Shown here piece after piece: positions 1 through 7,160 of a stretch of 64,000 bases of DNA (positions within the stretch are counted from its first letter, which is position 1; each line of letters begins with the position of its first letter). The DNA is taken from positions 62,001 to 126,000 of the forward strand of contig JADJZA010000006.1 of the NCBI GenBank assembly GCA_016719385.1, read 5' to 3'. The position numbers were made by a program, and so were the translations under genes. The notes beneath the pieces were generated by a model. The model saw nothing but the letters and a program-made list of their open reading frames with translations, did not search any database and was not told the DNA's origin. Source of the DNA: Candidatus Microthrix subdominans (GTDB lineage Bacteria; Actinomycetota; Acidimicrobiia; Acidimicrobiales; Microtrichaceae).

Positions 1-267
1 GCCCACCCCGGCGTGTACGACACCCTGGTGGTGGGGGTGCCCGACGACCGCTGGGGCCAGGCGGTATGCGCTGTGGTGCAGCCCCGCCACGCCGACGCCC
101 CGCCCGAACTGGCCGATCTGGCCGATCACTGCCGCAACCACCTGGCCGGCTACAAGGTGCCCCGCCACCTGGTGCTGAGCGACCAGATCGTCCGCTCACC
201 CAGCGGCAAGCCCGACTATCGCTGGGCCTCCGGCCTGGCCGACGAGCAGATGGACCACACCCCCTGA
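1..267 (+). CDS. Acyl-CoA synthetase (AMP-binding), C-terminal fragment
   Basis: The reading frame is open at the first base, so this is the last 88 codons of a gene that begins outside the window. The sequence is the small C-terminal lid domain of adenylate-forming enzymes: VVGVPDDRWGQ near the start, then YKVPRHL, and the PSGKPDYRW segment whose lysine is the adenylation-catalysing residue of this superfamily. Such enzymes activate a carboxylic acid as acyl-AMP and transfer it to CoA. The substrate cannot be read from this fragment. A fatty acyl-CoA ligase is the usual identity for this form of the lid in actinobacteria. The gene ends 83 bp before the ABC exporter on the same strand. Confidence 0.85.
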   Translation, partial: AHPGVYDTLVVGVPDDRWGQAVCAVVQPRHADAPPELADLADHCRNHLAGYKVPRHLVLSDQIVRSPSGKPDYRWASGLADEQMDHTP

Positions 268-350
268 CACTTCGGGCCGGGGTGAACTGAACTCCCACCG
301 CCGAGCGCAGCGGGAACACCGAGCGGCCGCAGTACGTTGAGTCGACCACC

Positions 351-2234
351 ATGCACGCCTTCAGCTACATGCGCAACGCCCGGATGGGCATCGACGAGAC
401 CGAGCGACCCACCCGTCAGACGATCCGGCGCGTGCTCTCCTTTGCCCGTCCGTACCGCTCCCAGCTGATCGCCTTCGTCACCGTGATCGTCGTCGAGTCG
501 GTGCTGGCCCTGGTGCCGACGCTGGTCTTCCGGGCGCTGATCGACAACACGATCCCCGACAAGAACACCCAACAACTCGCCATGCTGGCGGGCATCGTGA
601 TCGCGGTCGGGTTGGTCACCGCCGCGTTGTCCCTGCTCGAACGCTGGTGGTCGTCCCGCATCGGCGAGGGACTGATCTACGACCTCCGTACGGCGCTGCA
701 CGACCACGTACAGCGCATGCCGGTGGGCTTCTTCACCCGCACCCGCACCGGAGCGCTCACCAACCGCATGAACAACGACGTGATCGGCGCCCAGCGGGCG
801 CTCACCGGCACGCTCGGCTCGGTCGCCTCCAACGGCGCGGCGCTCACCGCCACGCTGATCACGGTGTTCGCGCTCGAATGGCGCCTCACCCTGCTGTCTC
901 TGGTGCTGTTGCCCCTGTTTCTGGTGCCCGCTAGCCGGGTCGGTAAGCGGCTGGCGGCGGTCACCTTGGAGGGAATGAACCTCAACGCCGAGATGAATAC
1001 CAGCCTCACCGAGCGCCTCAGCGCCGCCGGCGCCCAGCTGGTGAAGCTGTACGGCCGTTACGAGGACGAACAGGCCACGCTCGACACCCAGGCCGCCCGG
1101 GTGCGCGACATCGGGGTGCGCCAGGCGATGACCGTGCGCACCTTCATGACCGGCCTCGAGCTGGTCGGCATGGTGGCATTGGGCGTCCTGTACTGGCTGG
1201 GCGGCCTGCTCGTGATCGACGGCGGGCTGACGCTGGGCACGCTGGCCGCGCTCACCATCCTGATGCCCCGCATCTACCAACCGCTCAGCGCGCTGAGCAA
1301 CACCCGGGTGGACGTCATGGGCGCCCTGGTCAGCTTCGACCGGGTCTTCGAGGTGCTCGACCTGCCCAACCCGATCACCGATGCGCCCGACGCCACCGAG
1401 CTGACCGCGCCCGCCGGTGCGCTCGAATTTCACCACGTCGACTTCAGCTATCCGGGCAGCGAGTCGACCTCGATCGCCTCGCTGGAGGCGGTCGGCGAGG
1501 ACCACCGCGAGGGCGGGCCGGTGTTGCGCGACGTTTCGGCCAACGTCGAGCCCGGCTGGACGGTGGCGCTGGTCGGCCCGTCGGGCGCCGGCAAGACCAC
1601 GTTGGCCTCGCTCGTGCCCCGCCTGTGGGACGTCACCTCCGGGTCGATCACCTTCGACGGCCACGACGTGCGCTCCCTCACCCAGGACAGCCTGCGGGCG
1701 GCCATCGGGGTGGTGCCCCAGGACCCGCACCTGTTCCACATCACCGTTGCCGAGAACCTGCGCTATGCCCGGCCCGGCGCCACCGACGACCAGCTGCGCC
1801 AGGCTGCACGGGCCGCCCAGGTGCTGTCGGTGATCGAGGCGCTGCCCCAAGGCTTCGACACGGTCGTCGGTGAACGGGGCTACCGGCTGAGCGGAGGCGA
1901 GAAGCAACGGGTGGCGATCGCCCGCATGCTGCTGAAGGACCCGGCGATGGTGATCCTCGACGAGGCCACCTCCAGCCTGGACACCGAGTCCGAGGCCGCT
2001 GTGCAGCGGGCGCTGGCCACGGCACTCGAGGGCCGAACCGCCCTGGTGATCGCCCACCGGCTGTCGACGATCGTCGGCGCCGACCTGATCCTGGTGCTCG
2101 ACGAGGGGCGCGTGGTCGAGCGGGGTCGCCACAGCGAGCTGTTGGCCGACGACGGCCTGTACGCCGCGCTGTACCGCACGCTGGTCGAAGGTTCCGAAGC
2201 GCTGCTCCCCAGGATCGAGACCGTCGCGCCGTAG
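351..2234 (+). CDS. ABC exporter, fused membrane and ATPase domains
   Basis: A 627-residue half-transporter of the type IV exporter family. An N-terminal six-helix membrane domain (about residues 25-320) is followed by an ATPase domain (about 365-610). The ATPase carries Walker A GPSGAGKTT, signature LSGGEKQR, Walker B VILDEATS and the H-loop IAHRLS. It should act as a homodimer or heterodimer in the cytoplasmic membrane and export lipids, peptides or drugs; the substrate cannot be told from sequence. The ATG at 351 has no clear Shine-Dalgarno. TACGTT at 333-338 lies 12 nt upstream of it, so the leader may be very short. No partner half-transporter is adjacent, which favours a homodimer. Confidence 0.9.
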   Translation: MHAFSYMRNARMGIDETERPTRQTIRRVLSFARPYRSQLIAFVTVIVVESVLALVPTLVFRALIDNTIPDKNTQQLAMLAGIVIAVGLVTAALSLLERWWSSRIGEGLIYDLRTALHDHVQRMPVGFFTRTRTGALTNRMNNDVIGAQRALTGTLGSVASNGAALTATLITVFALEWRLTLLSLVLLPLFLVPASRVGKRLAAVTLEGMNLNAEMNTSLTERLSAAGAQLVKLYGRYEDEQATLDTQAARVRDIGVRQAMTVRTFMTGLELVGMVALGVLYWLGGLLVIDGGLTLGTLAALTILMPRIYQPLSALSNTRVDVMGALVSFDRVFEVLDLPNPITDAPDATELTAPAGALEFHHVDFSYPGSESTSIASLEAVGEDHREGGPVLRDVSANVEPGWTVALVGPSGAGKTTLASLVPRLWDVTSGSITFDGHDVRSLTQDSLRAAIGVVPQDPHLFHITVAENLRYARPGATDDQLRQAARAAQVLSVIEALPQGFDTVVGERGYRLSGGEKQRVAIARMLLKDPAMVILDEATSSLDTESEAAVQRALATALEGRTALVIAHRLSTIVGADLILVLDEGRVVERGRHSELLADDGLYAALYRTLVEGSEALLPRIETVAP

Positions 2235-2337
2235 GCGCTTCGGCGAGCGATGTGCTCGCAGATGGCGCTCGACACGCGTGCGCTGCGTGGTGAAATCCGG
2301 AAGCGACCACGGCGCAGTTGATGTCACAGCGCACCAC

Positions 2338-2343
2338 TAGCCT
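2338..2343 (+). promoter_or_regulatory. -10 element TAGCCT of leaderless xseA
   Basis: TAGCCT ends 6 nt before the GTG start of xseA, and no Shine-Dalgarno lies between. Transcription would begin at or next to the start codon, the leaderless arrangement common in actinobacteria. The same spacing recurs at trpG, fhaA, leuS and the methylmalonyl-CoA mutase gene. Confidence 0.55.
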
Positions 2344-2349
2344 GAACCG

Positions 2350-3930
2350 GTGGCCGCTCCCACCTTCACCGTCGGCGAGCTCGTCGACCGAGCCAACCAG
2401 GCCTTGGTCGACGTGTTTCCCGGCGAGGTGTGGGTGGAGGGCGAAATCCACAACAAGGGCCGCCCCTCCGCCGCCGGACACACCTATTTCAGCCTGGTCG
2501 AGGGTCGTACCGACCCGGTGACCGGGCGCAAGCAGACCGCCACCGTCAACGTTGCGCTGTTCAACAAGGCCCGCGACCGGGTGAACCGCCACCTGCGCCG
2601 GGCGCACGGACAGGTACGCATGGACGACGGGGTGCGGGTGCGACTGCGGGGCACGGTGGCGATCTACCCGGCGAGCAGCTCGTTTCAGCTGGTGATGGTC
2701 GGCATCGACCCAACGTTCACGCTGGGCAGCCTGGCCGCCGAACGCGCCGCCCTGCTGCAACAGCTCGAGGCCGAGGGCCTGCTGGTCGCCAACGCCGCCC
2801 GCCCCCTGGCCACCCTCCCCCAGCGGATCGCCCTGATCGCCAGCCGAGGTTCGGCGGCCGAGACGGACTTTCTCCACGAGCTGGAGCTCAGCCGGTTGGC
2901 CTTCCACGTCACCCGCATCGATTCCCGGGTGCAGGGGGTCGATGCGCCCGCCGAGGTCGCAGCAGCCCTCGCACTGGCCTCCTCGCTGCCCCTCGACGCC
3001 GTCGTGCTGGTGCGCGGCGGAGGCGCCCGCACCGACCTGGCCGCCTTCGATGCCGAAATCGTCGCCCGAGCCGTGGCCGGCTGCCGGCACCCGGTGCTGA
3101 CCGGCATCGGCCACGAGGTGGACACCTCGGTCGCCGACCAGATGGCCCACCGTGCGTACAAGACGCCGACCGCAGCCGCCGGCGCGCTGATCGAGGCGGT
3201 GACCCTGTGCCGCCAGGAGACCGAGGAGTGCGCCGCCCGCCTCGGCCGGGCATCGACCCGGGCCCTGGGCCGCACCGACGAGGACTTCGCCGAGCGCCGC
3301 CGCCGGGTGGGCGACGCCGCCGCCCGCGCCACCGACCTGGCCGACGCACGGGTCGCCGCCGCCTTTCCGCGGGTCGCTGCCGCCGCACGCCGCTCGGTCC
3401 GCCAGAGCGAGCGCAGCGTGCAGGCCGCGGCCTCCGGTGTGCCGCTGCTGGTCGGCGCCGCGTTGCGCTCCGCCGAAGGACGCCTCGACGAACCCACCCG
3501 CCGGCTCGCCCGGGTCGGGTCCCGGCTGGACCGGGCCGCCGAACGGCTCGATCACACCGAAGCGCTCGTGCGCTCAGCCGACCCGGCGCACCTGTTGGCC
3601 AAGGGCTTCGCGATCGTGCGCAGCACCCCTGCGGATCGACCCGCCCGTCTGGTTCGCAGCGTCGGCCAGGTGGCCGCCGGCGACCTCCTCAGCATCCGGC
3701 TGGCCGACGGCACTCTCGCCACCGCCACCGCCACCGCCACCGCCACCGCCACCGCCACCGCCACCGCCACCGCAGCGACAACAGGCCCGCCGACGGACGA
3801 CGCCGACGAGAGCCACCACACCGACGGCTCGACTCCCCGAGCCCCCGGCACGACCGAGCCGGCGAGCACGGCCGTCGCGACCAGCAGCATCGACCCCACC
3901 CGCACCGAGGACCCCCAGGACCACCCATGA
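2350..3930 (+). CDS. xseA: Exodeoxyribonuclease VII large subunit
   Basis: A 526-residue XseA. An N-terminal OB-fold (FTVGELVDRANQAL and VWVEGEIHNKGRPS) is followed by the nuclease domain with the family hallmarks LIASRGSAAETDF, VLVRGGGARTDL, TGIGHEVDTSVAD and KTPTAAA. A long coiled-coil region comes next, and then AKGFAIVR. With XseB it degrades single-stranded DNA to oligonucleotides in repair. The GTG start sits 6 nt after TAGCCT. The C-terminus is unusual: after LADGTL the gene runs into nine Thr-Ala dipeptides encoded by a hexanucleotide repeat, then a low-complexity acidic/Thr-rich tail of about 50 residues absent from typical XseA. It overlaps xseB by 4 bp. Confidence 0.95.
   Translation: MAAPTFTVGELVDRANQALVDVFPGEVWVEGEIHNKGRPSAAGHTYFSLVEGRTDPVTGRKQTATVNVALFNKARDRVNRHLRRAHGQVRMDDGVRVRLRGTVAIYPASSSFQLVMVGIDPTFTLGSLAAERAALLQQLEAEGLLVANAARPLATLPQRIALIASRGSAAETDFLHELELSRLAFHVTRIDSRVQGVDAPAEVAAALALASSLPLDAVVLVRGGGARTDLAAFDAEIVARAVAGCRHPVLTGIGHEVDTSVADQMAHRAYKTPTAAAGALIEAVTLCRQETEECAARLGRASTRALGRTDEDFAERRRRVGDAAARATDLADARVAAAFPRVAAAARRSVRQSERSVQAAASGVPLLVGAALRSAEGRLDEPTRRLARVGSRLDRAAERLDHTEALVRSADPAHLLAKGFAIVRSTPADRPARLVRSVGQVAAGDLLSIRLADGTLATATATATATATATATATAATTGPPTDDADESHHTDGSTPRAPGTTEPASTAVATSSIDPTRTEDPQDHP
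3721..3774 (+). repeat. (ACCGCC)8-9 microsatellite inside xseA
   Basis: Eight perfect tandem ACCGCC units (3721-3768) are followed by one variant, ACCGCA. They lie in frame in the xseA C-terminal tail and encode alternating Thr-Ala. The unit is six bases, so slippage would change tail length by whole dipeptides without a frameshift. Confidence 0.95.
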
Positions 3931-4199
3931 ACGAGACGACCCCTACCTCCGCCGAATCCACGACCGAGGCGGCTACCGGCGACCCGACCGGCGCCGAGCT
4001 CGGCTGGGCCGAGGCGATGGGCGAGCTGTCGGGGATCCTCGCCGAGCTGGAACGCGACGACGTCGACCTCGACGTGCTCGCCGACCGGGTGGAGCGCGCC
4101 GCCTGGCTGATCTCGGTCTGTCGAGAACGCATCGCCGGCACCCGCCTGCGCGTCGACGAACTGGTGGCCGACCTGATCCCCGAGGACCCGACCGGGTGA
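3927..4199 (+). CDS. xseB: Exodeoxyribonuclease VII small subunit
   Basis: A 90-residue helical protein. The core GWAEAMGELSGILAELE, then DVDLDVLADRVERAAWLI and the C-terminal helix, matches the XseB family, which forms the helical stalk bound to XseA. About 25 Thr/Ala/Glu-rich residues precede the conserved core. The ATG overlaps the xseA stop (ATGA at 3927-3930), so translation is coupled to the large subunit. The stop in turn overlaps a GTG of the next gene. Confidence 0.9.
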   Translation: MNETTPTSAESTTEAATGDPTGAELGWAEAMGELSGILAELERDDVDLDVLADRVERAAWLISVCRERIAGTRLRVDELVADLIPEDPTG

Positions 4200-5116
4200 T
4201 CGGTGCCCGCTTCGGATCCGACCTCAACCGACCGGCGGGAAGAGCGAGGGCGAGGGCGTTGCCCCGACGAGGCGCCGCCATGATCGCCCTGCTGGTCCTG
4301 GCGGCCGTCGGCTGCGGTGGCGGTGACGAGCGGTCAAACGGCGCCCCGGAGCGATGGACCCCGGCAGCCGACGCCACGTGGCAGTGGCAGCTGTCCGCGC
4401 CCGACGGTGACCCACCCAACATCGGCTACGACGTCGGTGTCTACGACCTCGACCTCGTCGAGACCCCGCAGGCGACCATCGACGCGCTGCACGACGACGG
4501 ACGGCGGGTGATCTGTTACTTCTCCGCCGGATCCTCCGAGGTCGGACGAGACGACGGTAACTTCACCGACGCCGACCAGGGCAACGTGCTCGACGGGTGG
4601 CCCGACGAGCGCTGGGTGGATCTGGCGTCGGCCAACGTTCGCTCGATCATGTCCGACCGGCTCGACCTGGCTGTGAACAAGGGTTGCGACGGCGTCGAGC
4701 CCGACAACACCGACGGCTACCGGAGTACTGATGGCGGGGGCAGCAGCAACGGCCTCGGGTTGACCGAGGCCGACACCCGCTCCTATCTGCGCTGGCTGGG
4801 CGAGGAGGCCCACCGGCGGGGGCTGGCCATCGGGTTGAAGAACACGTTGGGCCTGGCCGACGATCTGGCCGGCGAGTTCGACTTCGCCGTCAACGAACAA
4901 TGCCATCGCTACGGCGAATGCGCCGAGTTGGCCCCGTTCCTCGAACGGGGCAAGCCGGTGTTCAACGCCGAGTACGTCGACCCGGACACGGCGGCGGAGG
5001 CCGAGCGGCAGCGCAAGGCCACGTGCGCCGAGGCCATGGCGGCCGGCACCACGACGCTGATCCTGCCGCTCGACCTGGACGACAGCTATCGCAACGCCTG
5101 CCCGGCGCCCAAGTGA
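4196..5116 (+). CDS. Putative GH114 (alpha-1,4 polygalactosaminidase-like) lipoprotein
   Basis: The mature part has the GH114/TIM-barrel pattern of endo-alpha-1,4-polygalactosaminidase-like proteins: YDVGVYDLDLVETP, VICYFSAGSSE, CDGVEPDNTDGY (acidic residues at the presumed active site), AIGLKNTLG and the C-terminal TTTLILPLDL. Such enzymes cleave galactosaminogalactan-type polymers; activity here is inferred. I chose GTG 4196, which overlaps the xseB stop as GTGA and gives an Arg-rich n-region before the hydrophobic IALLVLAAVGC and a Gly-rich linker. This is consistent with a lipoprotein signal, although the lipobox is weak (A-V-G-C). The alternative start ATG 4280 would remove the positive n-region. 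It is probably secreted and anchored outside the membrane. Confidence 0.75.
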   Translation: MIGARFGSDLNRPAGRARARALPRRGAAMIALLVLAAVGCGGGDERSNGAPERWTPAADATWQWQLSAPDGDPPNIGYDVGVYDLDLVETPQATIDALHDDGRRVICYFSAGSSEVGRDDGNFTDADQGNVLDGWPDERWVDLASANVRSIMSDRLDLAVNKGCDGVEPDNTDGYRSTDGGGSSNGLGLTEADTRSYLRWLGEEAHRRGLAIGLKNTLGLADDLAGEFDFAVNEQCHRYGECAELAPFLERGKPVFNAEYVDPDTAAEAERQRKATCAEAMAAGTTTLILPLDLDDSYRNACPAPK

Positions 5117-5152
5117 CCAACCATCAACCCGCAGTAAAGCCACCCAAGGTCA

Positions 5153-5224
5153 ATCTGGGTGCGATCGCTGAGGACCGGGCCACAGCGATGACACCCAGAT
5201 CGAGCGCGGGTGCGATCGCTGAGG
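5153..5224. repeat. Palindromic intergenic repeat, copy 1
   Basis: ATCTGGGTGCGATCGCTG (5153-5170) is followed after 12 nt by a near-perfect inverted copy at 5183-5200 (two mismatches). A third direct copy, GGGTGCGATCGCTGAGG, lies at 5208-5224. The same units occur at 46241-46339, also between genes. The repeat lies in the 133-bp gap between two convergent genes. It could form a hairpin for either transcript, so a bidirectional terminator or a REP-like element are both possible. Confidence 0.8.
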
Positions 5225-5249
5225 CCGATCGACCGGGTTGAGTGCTGTC

Positions 5250-5945
5250 TCAGCCTTGGGCGCGGCCCAGGTCGGCCAACGCGTCGGGGATCGAACCCTC
5301 CAACACACCCGCCTCCTCGACGACCGACTCCAGCCACGGCGGCCGCACCCGGGCCGACACCCACAGCGGGTGGTCGTCGGGGTGAGCGGTCAGGACGAAC
5401 CGAGCGAAAGCCTGGGCGTAGTCCTGGGGCCGTACATCGGTGGCCAGCTCGGCCAACGCCCAGGGGTCGGGCGTACCCTCCCAGCGCTCCGCCGGAGCGA
5501 CGATCGATGGGCTGCCCGGCTCGGTGCCGCCGCCGGCGATGCCCGGGCCATCGGCCAGCACGACGCCGTGCACCGCGTCGGTGCGCAGGCCGGCCAGGAT
5601 CAGGGCGACATAGGCGCCCAGGCCCCGGCCCAGCAGCACCGCCGAGCCCAGGTGCCGCAGCGCAGCGTCGGCGTCGGCCACGAGGACCTCCGACGTGTAG
5701 CCACCTCCGCTGGGTATCGACGATGCCCCGTGGCCGGTGAAGTCCAGCCCGTAGATGGCACCGGGCCACGCCTCGACGATGGAACTGGGCGGATCGGAGG
5801 GTGTCGACTCGCCCAAGCCGTGGAGGAGGAGCAGGTTGGGGCCGTCGGCGTCGACCAGACGGTGCAACGCCAGCTCGATGCGTCCGTGGCGCAGCACGGT
5901 CGCCGGTGCGACGGGGGATGGACAGGCAGCGGACGGCGTGGTCAC
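5250..5945 (-). CDS. Alpha/beta-hydrolase-fold protein lacking the nucleophile serine
   Basis: A 231-residue alpha/beta-hydrolase fold. It has the oxyanion-hole region NLLLLHGLGE, then GLDFTGHGAS, then the elbow that normally reads G-x-S-x-G. Here the elbow is GRGLG (in LLGRGLGAY), so glycine replaces the catalytic serine and ordinary esterase chemistry should be lost. The GTG start overlaps the stop of the upstream hydrolase gene by 4 bp (GTGA), so the two are translated together. It may have a non-catalytic or partner role, but no function can be assigned. It is about 30-50 residues shorter than usual family members, and the C-terminal histidine is not obvious. Confidence 0.75.
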   Translation of the reverse strand: MTTPSAACPSPVAPATVLRHGRIELALHRLVDADGPNLLLLHGLGESTPSDPPSSIVEAWPGAIYGLDFTGHGASSIPSGGGYTSEVLVADADAALRHLGSAVLLGRGLGAYVALILAGLRTDAVHGVVLADGPGIAGGGTEPGSPSIVAPAERWEGTPDPWALAELATDVRPQDYAQAFARFVLTAHPDDHPLWVSARVRPPWLESVVEEAGVLEGSIPDALADLGRAQG

Positions 5946-6910
5946 GACAGGAACTCCAAGATCAGGTCGGCCACCCGCTCGGGGGCTTCGATGTGCACGA
6001 AGTGGCCGACGCCGTCCAACGTCTCAAACCGGGCGCCGGACGGCAGGTAGGCCTCGACGTCCCCGGGACGCGTGCCCCACCCCATCTCCTCGAGTTCCAG
6101 GCCGAGCACGCCCAGGAACGGCACGCCGAGGGCGGGCAAGCGAGCCATCGACCATTCGGGCCGCCACGGTCCCAAGCCGCCCATGCGCAGCGTCGGGTCG
6201 ATCTTCCAGCGCCAACCGTCGGCGTCCTGCCTCGCCCCCACCGTGACCAGATACTGCAACCACTCGGACGACATGCGGATGTTCATGCGGGCCCGCCGTT
6301 GAGCCAGACCCTCGATCGTGCCGGGGCGTCGCTGCTTGCCCTCGAGCGATGCCCGATGGTCGAGCCAGCCGAGGGCCGCCTCGCTCATCATGGCGTTGCG
6401 CTGCTCGGCGACGTCGGGGACGAAGCGGCGCGACGGCAACCCGTCGAGGTTGACCAGCTTGCTCAACCGATGCGGCAGCACCTCGGACAGCTGCATGGTG
6501 AGCACGCCACCCTTGGAATGGCCGATCCACGGCATCGCTTCGTCGGTGGTGCTGTGCACGACGGCGGCGGCATCCCGGGTATCGGCGTGCCACGAGTACA
6601 GGTCGGCGTGATCGGAGTCGCCGTGACCCCGCTGGTCCCAGCTGACCACCCGCCATCCGGCCCGGGCCAGAATCGGTGCGAACACGTTGAGTGTCTCGGC
6701 AAAGTCGAACCCGCCATGGGCGAACAACAATGGCGGATCGCCCTCGTCGCCCCACTCGACCACCGAGATGCCGACGCCGGAGGAGTCGACCCGGCGCCGT
6801 CGATCCGGCCGGTGCGCCCCGGGATACGCCCCCGCTACGGCGGCGCTCACCGGGACGCTTTGGCCGGTCGCGGGCTCCCCGGGCGGCGGATGTGCTGACA
6901 CCTCGTTCAC
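5942..6910 (-). CDS. Alpha/beta hydrolase
   Basis: A 322-residue alpha/beta-hydrolase with an intact triad: elbow GHSKGG, oxyanion region LLFAHGGFDFAET, WDQRGHGDSDHADLY, and the catalytic histidine in DGVGHFVHIEAPERV near the C-terminus. The substrate is unknown; the form resembles esterases and acyl hydrolases. The GTG at 6910 is chosen because upstream codons run towards the prfC leader and lack protein-like character. About 55 N-terminal residues precede the fold. It is the first gene of a two-gene operon with the serine-less hydrolase. Confidence 0.85.
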   Translation of the reverse strand: MNEVSAHPPPGEPATGQSVPVSAAVAGAYPGAHRPDRRRRVDSSGVGISVVEWGDEGDPPLLFAHGGFDFAETLNVFAPILARAGWRVVSWDQRGHGDSDHADLYSWHADTRDAAAVVHSTTDEAMPWIGHSKGGVLTMQLSEVLPHRLSKLVNLDGLPSRRFVPDVAEQRNAMMSEAALGWLDHRASLEGKQRRPGTIEGLAQRRARMNIRMSSEWLQYLVTVGARQDADGWRWKIDPTLRMGGLGPWRPEWSMARLPALGVPFLGVLGLELEEMGWGTRPGDVEAYLPSGARFETLDGVGHFVHIEAPERVADLILEFLS

Positions 6911-7160
6911 TCCATGACCTCGCTGACCGGTGGGCCGCAACGCCGGCGAGCGATGCGGTTTCGAACCCTGGCACTCCGCGTTTCGCCGACAAACGTGGTG
7001 GGTTTCGACGGCCGGCGGAGGACTGCCGGGGAGGGTACACGCAGTCGTCAACGCTGCGTCGGGCCGATGACGGCGTGGTGGGGGTACCATCGACACGCCC
7101 GGGGCGCTGACCCTCCCCTCTCCTCCCCACCCTTCGGCCCCCACGCAAGGTTTGTTGTCT

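Noticed and set aside
216..2327. 703-codon open frame antisense to the ABC exporter
   Set aside because: It is a high-GC shadow frame: Arg/Gly/His/Gln-rich translation with no domain, opposite a gene with complete ABC motifs.
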